A stretch of 14,930 nucleotides of DNA, taken from the NCBI GenBank assembly GCA_964540925.1, contig CAZIOR010000015.1, forward strand, positions 1 through 14,930. Direction: 5' to 3'. Origin of the DNA: CAZFRF01 sp964540925 (GTDB taxonomy: Bacteria; Patescibacteriota; Microgenomatia; Levybacterales; UBA12049). This document shows positions 7,020 through 12,348 of the stretch, piece by piece; position 1 is the stretch's first letter; each line of letters begins with the position of its first letter. The position numbers and the translations under genes are program-made. The notes beneath the pieces were generated by a model that made no database searches, was not told the DNA's origin, and saw nothing but the letters and a program-made list of their open reading frames with translations.

Positions 7020-7560
7020 TTTGTTTTTTCCTTTCTGGTGAAATTAAAACTATTAATTTACGTCCTTCTAATCTTCTTTCTCTATCTACCTTTGATATAT
7101 CAGAAAGCATGTCTAAAGCTTTGTCCAAAGTTCTATGTCCAAACTCTGGGTGCGTTATTTGCCTTCCGCTAAAAGAGACGACTAATCTTACCTTATCTCC
7201 GTTTTGCAAGAAATCTCTTGCTCTTTGCACCATTACGGAAAGATCATTGTCTCCCATGAATGGCCCTAAGCGAACTTCTTTAGTTTCTGATGTTTTTGCA
7301 TTTCTTTTCTCTTCTCTCTTTTTCTTTTCTTCCTGATACAAAAACTTCTTAAAATCTATTAATTTTGCTACCGGTGGCTTAGCCATTGGGGCTATTTCTA
7401 CTAGATCAAGCCCTTGTTCTCTTGCCAAATTTAAAGCTTCAAATTTGGAGAGTACTCCGATTTGCTTTCCTTCTGAGTCCAAAACCCGAAGTTCAGTTGC
7501 AAAAATTCGTTCGTTAGTGCGATAAAATTTTCTATCGTCTTTTTTAAACTTTTTTATCAA
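6976..7560 (-). CDS. infC: Translation initiation factor IF-3
   Basis: Binds the 30S subunit, prevents premature 50S joining and proofreads the start codon. The N-domain is recognisable (YRTNERIFATELRVLDSEG, then EALNLAREQGLDLVEIAP), followed by a basic linker (about residues 72-90, EEKKKREEKRNAK) and the C-domain (ETKEVRLGPFMGDNDL to ISPERKK) with an acidic tail. At 194 aa it is somewhat longer than the usual 170-180. No ATG is available at the N-terminus: the frame is open only from 7569 and offers AAG, ACG, AAA, TTG (7560) and ATA (7557). TTG is taken here; ATA would also fit. An AAAGG lies upstream. The start overlaps thrS by 17 nt and the 3' end overlaps rpmI by 44 nt. A non-ATG start recalls the AUU start of E. 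coli infC, which gives IF3 autoregulation. Confidence 0.95.
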   Translation of the reverse strand: MIKKFKKDDRKFYRTNERIFATELRVLDSEGKQIGVLSKFEALNLAREQGLDLVEIAPMAKPPVAKLIDFKKFLYQEEKKKREEKRNAKTSETKEVRLGPFMGDNDLSVMVQRARDFLQNGDKVRLVVSFSGRQITHPEFGHRTLDKALDMLSDISKVDRERRLEGRKLIVLISPERKKQNDKDESQEISSQEV

Positions 7561-8764
7561 TTTCGTCTTTTACCTTTGTTAGAAAATCTGAAATTTTCAA
7601 TACTCCTAAGTCTTTTCCATCTCTTAGCCTTAAGGAGACACTGTCATTTTCGACTTCCTTGCCTCCTATTATACCTAAAAATGGAATTTTTTGCAAAGTA
7701 GCGTTTTTGATCTTTTCTCTTAATGGATCACTAGAGTCATCTAAATATACTCTTACTCCAAGATCAGCTAATTTTTCCGAGAGATTTCGAGCAAATTCCA
7801 TCTGTTCTTCTGTAATAGGTAAAAGCGCTACTTGAACTGGAGACAACCACAATGGGAAGTTACCTTGATAATGTTCTGTTAAGATGCCGATATATCTTTC
7901 AAAGCTACCTAAGATTGCTCTGTGGATCATAACTGGTCTACCGAATTTTCCGTCTTTTTGTACAAATTTTAAGTCAAATGCTTCAGGCATATGAAAGTCC
8001 AACTGAACCGTAGCTAGTTGCCATTCGCGTCCTAAAGAATCTTTAATATGAACATCAATCTTTGGACCATAAAATGCGCCATCTCCTTCTTTAAGGGAAT
8101 ATTTTAAATTTTTCTTTTTTAAAGCTTCCTCAAGATCTTTTTCAGCTTTAGTCCAATTATCTTCTGTGCCTGCAAAGAGCTCTGGTCTAGTGGCAAGTCT
8201 AAAATCAAATTCAAAACCGAATTTAGTATAGAATTCAATCATCATATCTAAAATTTTAGACACTTCTGAGAAAATATCATCTTCTGAAGCAAAAATATGA
8301 GCGTCATCCATAGTTATTTGCCTTACTCTTAAAAGTCCATTTACTTCTCCACTCTTTTCTCGTCTGTGAAGTCTGCCAATTTCAGAAAGCCTTAAAGGAA
8401 GTTCTCTATATGATCTTGGTCTAAATCTGTAGGCAATGGTTGCTTCAGGACAATTCATGGGTTTTAGGGTATATTGTTCACCTTTTGAATCGTTTTCTGG
8501 ATCATCTGACAAATGCAGATTGTACATATTGTGCTCGCCAAATTTGGTCCAGTGACCTGATTCTTTGAAAAGTTGGGATTTAATCATGATTGGGGTTGAG
8601 ATTTCTTGATAACCTGCTTTATCTAATAGCTGTCTAATATATTTTTCGAGTTCCTTGAAAATGATCATGCCTTTGGGAAGCCAAAATGGTGCACCAGGTG
8701 CATATTCGTGGGAGAAAAAAAGTTCTAATTCTTGACCTAATTGTTTATGATCTTTTAAATCCAT
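7544..8764 (-). CDS. thrS: Threonyl-tRNA synthetase, short form without TGS and editing domains
   Basis: Class II synthetase charging tRNA-Thr. Only 406 aa against about 640 for E. coli. The protein begins at the catalytic core (MDLKDHKQLGQELELFFSHE, PGAPFWLPKGMIIFKELE), so both the N-terminal TGS domain and the N2/SAD editing domain are absent. Zinc ligands of the active site are all visible: Cys in MNCPEA, His in DDAHIF, His in MIHRAILGS. Motif 2 is LSEIGRLHRREKSGEVNGLLRVRQ and motif 3 HRAILGSFERYIG. The C-terminal anticodon-binding domain is complete (LWLSPVQVALLPITEEQ to SLRLRDGKDLG). The ATG at 8764 is supported by a promoter whose -10 ends 6 nt upstream. First gene of the translation operon, overlapping infC by 17 nt. 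Confidence 0.95.
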   Translation of the reverse strand: MDLKDHKQLGQELELFFSHEYAPGAPFWLPKGMIIFKELEKYIRQLLDKAGYQEISTPIMIKSQLFKESGHWTKFGEHNMYNLHLSDDPENDSKGEQYTLKPMNCPEATIAYRFRPRSYRELPLRLSEIGRLHRREKSGEVNGLLRVRQITMDDAHIFASEDDIFSEVSKILDMMIEFYTKFGFEFDFRLATRPELFAGTEDNWTKAEKDLEEALKKKNLKYSLKEGDGAFYGPKIDVHIKDSLGREWQLATVQLDFHMPEAFDLKFVQKDGKFGRPVMIHRAILGSFERYIGILTEHYQGNFPLWLSPVQVALLPITEEQMEFARNLSEKLADLGVRVYLDDSSDPLREKIKNATLQKIPFLGIIGGKEVENDSVSLRLRDGKDLGVLKISDFLTKVKDEIDKKV

Positions 8765-8770
8765 GAGCGT

Positions 8771-8799
8771 ATTTTATCAGCTTTTATAAATTTTGTACA
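8771..8799 (-). promoter_or_regulatory. Promoter of the thrS operon, leaderless start
   Basis: TGTACA (8794-8799), 17-bp spacer, TAAAAT (8771-8776) preceded by extended -10 TGA. The -10 ends 6 nt before the thrS ATG, and no Shine-Dalgarno is present, so the mRNA should begin at or next to the ATG. Confidence 0.7.
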
Positions 8800-8804
8800 C
8801 AAAG

Positions 8805-9032
8805 CTAGCGTTGCATAAGCTGTGGGTTTTTAGCTATGACAAAATTTATGATATCAGCTATGAAACCACCGACAAATGGGACCAAGTTAACGTGTTGCAG
8901 AATAAAGCCTAAAAGAGTAACTATTACGGCAAGGCCAACGGTTGCGCCAAGAGCCCAAGCTATTCCTCCCAGAAAATTATCAATTAATATTTGACCTCTT
9001 CTTTTTTTATGTACAGCTTCGTGTGGTTCCAT
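8805..9032 (-). CDS. Small membrane protein, DUF5665-like
   Basis: 75-residue protein starting MEPHEAVHKKRRGQILIDNF from the ATG at 9032. After a basic cytoplasmic-type N-terminus comes a long hydrophobic segment (about residues 28-48, GIAWALGATVGLAVIVTLLG), a short turn, then a second, weaker hydrophobic stretch (LVPFVGGFIADIINFVIA). The pattern RRGQILIDNFLGGIAWALG resembles DUF5665, recalled from memory; function unknown. A TTG at 9050 would add six residues, but a TTGACA-type promoter places the transcript start at the ATG at 9032, which I prefer. Lies just downstream of the HD-domain gene and just upstream of the thrS promoter. Confidence 0.8.
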   Translation of the reverse strand: MEPHEAVHKKRRGQILIDNFLGGIAWALGATVGLAVIVTLLGFILQHVNLVPFVGGFIADIINFVIAKNPQLMQR

Positions 9033-9038
9033 AACTAA

Positions 9039-9067
9039 AGCATGAAGCAAAATTTCTAACTTGTCAA
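9039..9067 (-). promoter_or_regulatory. Candidate promoter for the small membrane protein
   Basis: Consensus -35 TTGACA (9062-9067) immediately after the HD-gene stop, 17-bp spacer, weak -10 CATGCT (9039-9044) keeping the conserved second A and final T. The -10 ends 6 nt before the ATG at 9032, the same geometry as other leaderless starts here. The weak -10 keeps confidence low. Confidence 0.45.
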
Positions 9068-9068
9068 G

Positions 9069-9638
9069 CTAAAGACCAAGATAAGGGGCTATCCCCTGCA
9101 TAGAGTTTAAGGCTATTTGAATAAATTCATTTATTGGAATATTTAATTTTTCTTCACACATTTTAATATTTTCTCTTTTAGCGCCCTTGGCAAAGCTTTT
9201 TTCTTTAAATCTATTTAAAACAAAATTTAAATCAATTCCATCAAGTTTTTTATCAGGACTAATTAGCGCGCAAGCAACAATAAGGCCGGTTAATTCGTCG
9301 CAGCAACAAATACTCCAATCAAGTAAAGATTGAGGCTCAACTTTTGTATATTTATAATTGTGAGCCATAATTGCATAAATTAAGGACTCGTCTATTTTTC
9401 CGCCTAAAATGTCTTTAGCTAACATTCCATGTTTTTCAGGATGATCCTTAGATTTTTCATAATCTATGTCATGCAAAAGTCCAACTAGTCCCCACTCCTC
9501 TAGCGCTTGAGCGTTGGGATTTTCATTTAAACGAAGATACAAAGCGCGCATTACGGCTTCCGCTGCAAACATGTGCTTAATTAAATTGGGGCTTTTAACA
9601 TTATCTGTTAAAAGTTTATATGCTTCTTCTCGAGTCAT
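9069..9638 (-). CDS. HD-domain protein (putative phosphohydrolase)
   Basis: 189 aa, soluble. The HD superfamily signature is present: His22 (LIKHMFAAEAVM), the HD doublet at 56-57 (GLLHDIDYEK), a following His in KHGMLAK, a His in AIMAHNYKYT, and a late Asp (CCCDELTGLI). These are the residues that coordinate the metal in HD phosphohydrolases, so enzymatic activity on a phosphoester or nucleotide is plausible; the substrate cannot be told. Three consecutive Cys (SICCCDEL) are unusual but near the active site only by sequence. ATG at 9638 is 20 nt after the 3' end of tRNA-Val; an extended -10 (TGCTACAAT) ends 6 nt before it. Followed by the small membrane protein. Confidence 0.88.
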   Translation of the reverse strand: MTREEAYKLLTDNVKSPNLIKHMFAAEAVMRALYLRLNENPNAQALEEWGLVGLLHDIDYEKSKDHPEKHGMLAKDILGGKIDESLIYAIMAHNYKYTKVEPQSLLDWSICCCDELTGLIVACALISPDKKLDGIDLNFVLNRFKEKSFAKGAKRENIKMCEEKLNIPINEFIQIALNSMQGIAPYLGL

Positions 9639-9644
9639 ATAAAT

Positions 9645-9653
9645 ATTGTAGCA
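9645..9653 (-). promoter_or_regulatory. Extended -10 promoter for the HD gene
   Basis: TGC plus TACAAT (-10 at 9645-9650) between the 3' end of tRNA-Val and the HD gene; it ends 6 nt before the ATG. No recognisable -35 at 17 bp (it would fall in the tRNA T arm), so the extended -10 would have to suffice. Read-through from the tRNA is the alternative. Confidence 0.5.
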
Positions 9654-9658
9654 AATTG

Positions 9659-9732
9659 TGGGCCCTAGAAGAGTCGAACTTCTGACCTTTACAATGTCAA
9701 TGTAACGCTCTAACCAACTGAGCTAAGAGCCC
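9659..9732 (-). tRNA. tRNA-Val (GAC anticodon)
   Basis: 74 nt folding into a full cloverleaf: acceptor GGGCTCT with AGGGCCC (one G-U), D stem GCTC/GAGC with loop AGTTGGTTA, anticodon stem TTACA/TGTAA with loop TTGACAT giving anticodon GAC (codon GUC), variable AGGTC, T arm AGAAG TTCGACT CTTCT, discriminator A. CCA is not encoded. Faces away from the HIT gene and lies 20 nt upstream of the HD gene. Confidence 0.97.
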
Positions 9733-9801
9733 GTTTCTCTGCTAATTTTAACAAACAAAGCTTATAAAGGCAATTAAAGCTAAATAGTAAATATTATAGG
9801 C

Positions 9802-9830
9802 TTGATATTAGCCTCAATTAATGATAAAAT
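9802..9830 (+). promoter_or_regulatory. Promoter of the HIT gene, leaderless start
   Basis: TTGATA (9802-9807), 17-bp spacer, TAAAAT (9825-9830) preceded by extended -10 TGA. The -10 ends 7 nt before the ATG at 9838. The TTG that opens the longer frame is itself the first three bases of the -35 box, which argues against its use as a start codon. Confidence 0.72.
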
Positions 9831-9837
9831 ACTGCAA

Positions 9838-10365
9838 ATGATTAGATCTCCAGAAGGTTCACCCACTGGTTTGATTCTGCCTGACTCAAGTGTTGATTCA
9901 GGTCTTTCTGGCGTGGAAGGGCATGAAAACTGCGTATTTTGCAGAATGGTAAAAGGAAGTCAGAAGGCTCATAAATTCTTATCAGAACCTGGAGTTACTG
10001 GTGTTATTTCTCTTGAAGGACATCCACTTTTTTTCCCAAATAGTCACATCGAAAAATCTGATTTAGAAAGAGGATTAGGAGTAAAACAATTTGGACAAGT
10101 TTTTGAAGCTGCAGTAGGTTTTATTCCTGTTATAACAGAAGTTTATCATGCTTCTTCAGTAAATATTGTAGCTAATATTGGTCCTGAAGCGGGACAAGAG
10201 ATTCCTCATGTTCATGTTCATGCTGTACCAAGATTTGTCGGAGACAATGGAATGAGAGTTGTTATTAAAGGAATGCCTGAAAAATCATTATATAAAGGCG
10301 TTGCTAATGCTTTAGCAAGTGTTTATGAAGCAGCAAGGGCCGTTTCTAATATTGAGGCCTTGTAG
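9838..10365 (+). CDS. HIT-family (histidine triad) nucleotide-binding protein
   Basis: Nucleotide hydrolase/transferase fold acting on nucleoside phosphates. 175 aa from the ATG at 9838. The zinc-type pair CVFCRM (residues 32-37) matches the N-terminal C-x2-C of many HIT proteins, and the triad HVHVHAVPRF near residues 124-133 carries the catalytic central His. A GPEAGQEIPHVH block precedes it, where GaxAGQxVpHxH is typical. An N-terminal extension of about 30 residues (Ser/Gly/Pro-rich) precedes the core. Substrate class is not predictable; general HINT-like activity is likely. The last 20 bp overlap the convergent nucleotidyltransferase gene; no terminator is visible there. Confidence 0.9.
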   Translation: MIRSPEGSPTGLILPDSSVDSGLSGVEGHENCVFCRMVKGSQKAHKFLSEPGVTGVISLEGHPLFFPNSHIEKSDLERGLGVKQFGQVFEAAVGFIPVITEVYHASSVNIVANIGPEAGQEIPHVHVHAVPRFVGDNGMRVVIKGMPEKSLYKGVANALASVYEAARAVSNIEAL

Positions 10366-11230
10366 ATAGAGCTGGTATGCCTAATCTTCTTCGTTTATGT
10401 CCTCTTGGATCAGTTGCGTTTTCTACACTGAAAGCTAAGGCTTCTCGTTCAATTCCTCTCCAAATTCCTGTTGGATCATGTAAAGGAATTGCTCCTGAAG
10501 CAATATAGTTTCTGGCTCCATAATATGAACCATTAGTTAGTTTAGATACGTGTTGAACCATAACTCCTGCATTGCCAGGATTTCTTTCACTAGAGTCTAA
10601 TACTGGAACACCTGCTAAAATTTCGTCTCTTAATCTATCTCTTTCTGGCCTAATACTGGTTAACAGTTGATCCCTTTGCTCATCGGAAATATTACCAATT
10701 ACCGCTAAGTCGATATTGCTTGGATCAGGATGATCAGGTCTTTTAACTAAACCTTTTGCAACAGATCCGAATAGTAAAACTGCAACTTCTTGAGTTGGAT
10801 CAATTTCTCTCCATTTTTCTACAATATGTGTTGTTAATTTACCTGCCTGAGTTAAAAGTTGTTCTCGCCTATCATAATCAACGTCTAGCATATAGGCTCT
10901 TCCTGCTTCTTTTGTTGGATATCTTTTAGCTAAGATTGCACAATTTTTCATAATTGCTAATCTTACTTTTTCTTCAACTGGCCATAAGTTAGCCTTTTCT
11001 TCATCTGTAAATCGTGTTCCTTCAGCTTTATGTTGTCTAGCTAAGGCCATGACTCTAGCTGTGTGCTCTGGTGCTATCACCCTTACCCCAAATCTAGGCA
11101 AAGTTATTTGATATTCAGGAGTAGCTGAGCTAGCGGCAGGTCTTTTGCCCACAGCTTGCCTGCCCATAAACTGGGCTGCTGCCATATCTGGTGTAAATCC
11201 TGGTTGTTTTCCTAATTCAGTTGTAATCAT
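10346..11230 (-). CDS. Nucleotidyltransferase-fold protein, paralogue 1
   Basis: 294 aa from the ATG at 11230; a TTG at 11242 would start inside the terminator T run and is rejected. The Pol-beta-type nucleotidyltransferase core is VLLFGSVAKG (residues 151-160, Gly-Ser 155-156) followed by PSNIDLAVIGN (170-180). In the canonical active site this second element reads DxD; here the first Asp is Asn172 and only Asp174 remains, so catalysis may be altered or lost. Other conserved blocks shared with paralogue 2: GVRVIAP, HIVEKWREIDP, and the C-terminal YIASGAIPLHDPTGIWRGI. About 45 N-terminal residues (Ala/Pro-rich) are not shared. The substrate is unknown; aminoglycoside, protein or nucleic acid targets are possible. 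It is preceded by a leader ORF and attenuator and converges on the HIT gene. Confidence 0.85.
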   Translation of the reverse strand: MITTELGKQPGFTPDMAAAQFMGRQAVGKRPAASSATPEYQITLPRFGVRVIAPEHTARVMALARQHKAEGTRFTDEEKANLWPVEEKVRLAIMKNCAILAKRYPTKEAGRAYMLDVDYDRREQLLTQAGKLTTHIVEKWREIDPTQEVAVLLFGSVAKGLVKRPDHPDPSNIDLAVIGNISDEQRDQLLTSIRPERDRLRDEILAGVPVLDSSERNPGNAGVMVQHVSKLTNGSYYGARNYIASGAIPLHDPTGIWRGIEREALAFSVENATDPRGHKRRRLGIPALSTRPQY

Positions 11231-11240
11231 ATTTTTAAAC

Positions 11241-11268
11241 AAAAAAAACCGCCTGTTATATTAGGCGG
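11241..11268 (-). terminator. Intrinsic terminator before nucleotidyltransferase paralogue 1
   Basis: Minus strand CCGCCT (11263-11268), 8-nt loop AATATAAC, AGGCGG (11249-11254), then eight T (11241-11248). It lies 10 nt upstream of the gene's ATG and downstream of a leader ORF, so it must be read through for expression. Confidence 0.85.
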
Positions 11269-11302
11269 GTAAATTTTTGCAACGAATCCCCGCCGTTAGG
11301 CG
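11241..11302 (-). promoter_or_regulatory. Attenuator of nucleotidyltransferase paralogue 1
   Basis: Same layout as the pheST attenuator. Hairpin 1:2 is CGCC-UAAC-GGCG (11291-11302), with the leader stop codon partly in its loop. Segment 2 (GGCGGG, 11289-11294) can pair instead with segment 3 (CCCGCC, 11264-11269) as antiterminator. Segment 3 with AGGCGG (11249-11254) makes the terminator. A ribosome at the leader stop codon would mask segment 2 and favour termination; stalling further upstream would favour read-through. Pairings are read from the sequence; the regulatory logic is inferred. Confidence 0.68.
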
Positions 11303-11340
11303 TTAATAAGATCTGCAAAATTTCTACAAACAAATTTCAT
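11296..11340 (-). CDS. Leader peptide of paralogue 1, 14 aa
   Basis: ATG at 11340 to TAA at 11296 encodes MKFVCRNFADLINA. It begins about 6 nt after the predicted transcript start, has no Shine-Dalgarno, and ends in the loop of attenuator hairpin 1. Codons in the stalling zone are mixed: Cys UGU, Arg AGA, two Phe UUU. No amino-acid run indicates a sensed tRNA. It is accepted as real because position, size and downstream hairpins match the pheST leader. Confidence 0.65.
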   Translation of the reverse strand: MKFVCRNFADLINA

Positions 11341-11352
11341 ATTAAGAAAGTT

Positions 11353-11381
11353 ATTGTAGTACTTATCTATTGTTGTGTCAA
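11353..11381 (-). promoter_or_regulatory. Promoter of the paralogue 1 leader transcript
   Basis: Consensus -35 TTGACA (11376-11381), exactly 17-bp spacer, -10 TACAAT (11353-11358, 5 of 6). One of the strongest sigma70-type promoters in the window. The predicted start is near 11346, giving a 5' UTR of only about 6 nt before the leader ATG. It lies 29 bp downstream of the paralogue 2 stop. Confidence 0.82.
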
Positions 11382-11410
11382 GTTTTCCGGGTACATTCTT
11401 ACAATTGGTT

Positions 11411-12190
11411 TTAGCGACCTTTGTGGGTATGTGCTGCTCTTTTAGCAAGTACACTAGCTTGATATTCAATTGCTCCTTTATCTATTCCTGCCCAAATTCC
11501 AGCTGGATCATGTAGGGCATATGCACCTGAAGCAAGATAAACTCTTGCTTCACCATAGTGATCTTTAGTTAGAACCTCTGGTCTTTGCACGAATACTCCT
11601 ACATTTCCAGGTAGCGGGTCTAAGGTTCTGTCGACATTTGGACATGTTGATCTAATTCTTTCACCTAGAGCTGTTCTTTCTTCTCTAACAGCATTTAAAA
11701 GAGCTGTGGTTGTTTCTTGGGTAAAGTTTCCGACAACTGCTAAATCAATATTGCTTGGATCAGGATGAAGTCTTGATTTTACAAGACCGGTTGCAACAGA
11801 TCCGAAAAGAACAACCGCTATATCTTCTTGAGGATCAATTGTTCTCCATTTCGAAACAATATGATCAGACATGCTGTCAGCCATATCTAGAAGTTCGATA
11901 TGTCTTCCAGTATCAACTTGATCCATAAAAATTTCGCCTAATCTTCTTTCAGGATATCTACGAGCTGTAATTTTACTAGCTAACATCAATTGAATTCTAG
12001 CTTTGTGTTCCGGTGTCCAGAGGGATTCTCTTTCGCTTGGGTTTAAAGGCGTATGAACTCTTTGTCCATCAATGATAGTAGTTCTTTGTCTTATTGAAGA
12101 TAAAACTTCACGCACAGGAGCAGGAGCAACCACGCGTATTCCTGCGTGTGGATGAGTTATTCTTCTGTCTAATTCAAGTGTACTTATCAT
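11411..12190 (-). CDS. Nucleotidyltransferase-fold protein, paralogue 2
   Basis: 259 aa from the ATG at 12190 (MISTLELDRR); a TTG at 12214 would translate the terminator stem and is rejected. Core VVLFGSVATG (126-135 approx., Gly-Ser 130-131) then PSNIDLAVVGN with Asn147 and Asp149, so it shares the Asn-for-Asp change with its neighbour. It also shares GIRVVAP, the LW helix start, ARRYP, HIVSKWRTIDP and the C-terminal YLASGAYALHDPAGIWAGI. The very high conservation of that last block suggests a second functional site typical of this family. The first residues (MISTLEL versus MITTELG) also correspond. A tandem duplication, with each copy keeping its own promoter, leader and attenuator, is the simplest reading. 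Function unknown. Confidence 0.85.
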   Translation of the reverse strand: MISTLELDRRITHPHAGIRVVAPAPVREVLSSIRQRTTIIDGQRVHTPLNPSERESLWTPEHKARIQLMLASKITARRYPERRLGEIFMDQVDTGRHIELLDMADSMSDHIVSKWRTIDPQEDIAVVLFGSVATGLVKSRLHPDPSNIDLAVVGNFTQETTTALLNAVREERTALGERIRSTCPNVDRTLDPLPGNVGVFVQRPEVLTKDHYGEARVYLASGAYALHDPAGIWAGIDKGAIEYQASVLAKRAAHTHKGR

Positions 12191-12200
12191 AATAAATAAT

Positions 12201-12224
12201 AAAAAACCTCCCAATTTGGGAGGT
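12201..12224 (-). terminator. Intrinsic terminator before nucleotidyltransferase paralogue 2
   Basis: Minus strand ACCTCCC (12218-12224), loop AAATT, GGGAGGT (12206-12212), then a six-T run (12201-12206). It ends 10 nt before the ATG. The 3' arm GGGAGGT also looks like a Shine-Dalgarno but is about 15 nt from the ATG, too far for normal use. Confidence 0.85.
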
Positions 12225-12279
12225 CTATTTGTTATTTGCTAATTTTTAGTTACGCAAATAAACCTCCTTTAAGGAAGTT
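12201..12279 (-). promoter_or_regulatory. Attenuator of nucleotidyltransferase paralogue 2
   Basis: Hairpin 1:2 is AACUUCC-UUAAA-GGAGGUU (12261-12279, one G-U). Segment 2 (GGAGGUUUAUUUG, 12255-12267) can pair almost fully with segment 3 (CAAAUAGACCUCC, 12218-12230 or so), a 13-position antiterminator with one mismatch. Segment 3 with GGGAGG gives the terminator. Segment 2 is codons 16-20 of the leader ORF, so a translating ribosome would cover it. Same design as the other two attenuators, with different sequence. Confidence 0.72.
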
Positions 12280-12312
12280 ATTCTTGCTCTTTAATTCAAA
12301 TCTATAGTTCAT
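12250..12312 (-). CDS. Leader peptide of paralogue 2, 20 aa
   Basis: ATG at 12312 to TAA at 12250 encodes MNYRFELKSKNNFLKGGLFA. The ATG falls at the predicted transcript start (7 nt after the -10), so it should be leaderless. Its last five codons form attenuator segment 2. No single amino acid dominates; Asn-Asn at codons 11-12, Lys and Phe codons are the only clusters upstream of segment 2. Accepted because of the shared architecture. Confidence 0.65.
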   Translation of the reverse strand: MNYRFELKSKNNFLKGGLFA

Positions 12313-12319
12313 AATAGGT

Positions 12320-12348
12320 ATTATAGTATTATCCAACCTGTTGTGCAA
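12320..12348 (-). promoter_or_regulatory. Promoter of the paralogue 2 leader transcript
   Basis: Consensus -10 TATAAT (12320-12325), 17-bp spacer, poor -35 TTGCAC (12343-12348). The -35 and part of the spacer lie within the last codons of the DUF5660-like gene. The -10 ends 7 nt before the leader ATG. Confidence 0.62.

Noticed and set aside
9802..9837. HIT gene start at TTG 9802
   Set aside because: The TTG is part of a -35 box; the ATG at 9838 has correct leaderless spacing.
11231..11242. TTG start at 11242 for nucleotidyltransferase paralogue 1
   Set aside because: It lies in the terminator T run; the ATG at 11230 corresponds to the start of paralogue 2.
12191..12214. TTG start at 12214 for nucleotidyltransferase paralogue 2
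   Set aside because: It would translate the terminator stem and T run (Gly-Gly-Phe-Leu-Leu-Phe); ATG at 12190 is preferred.
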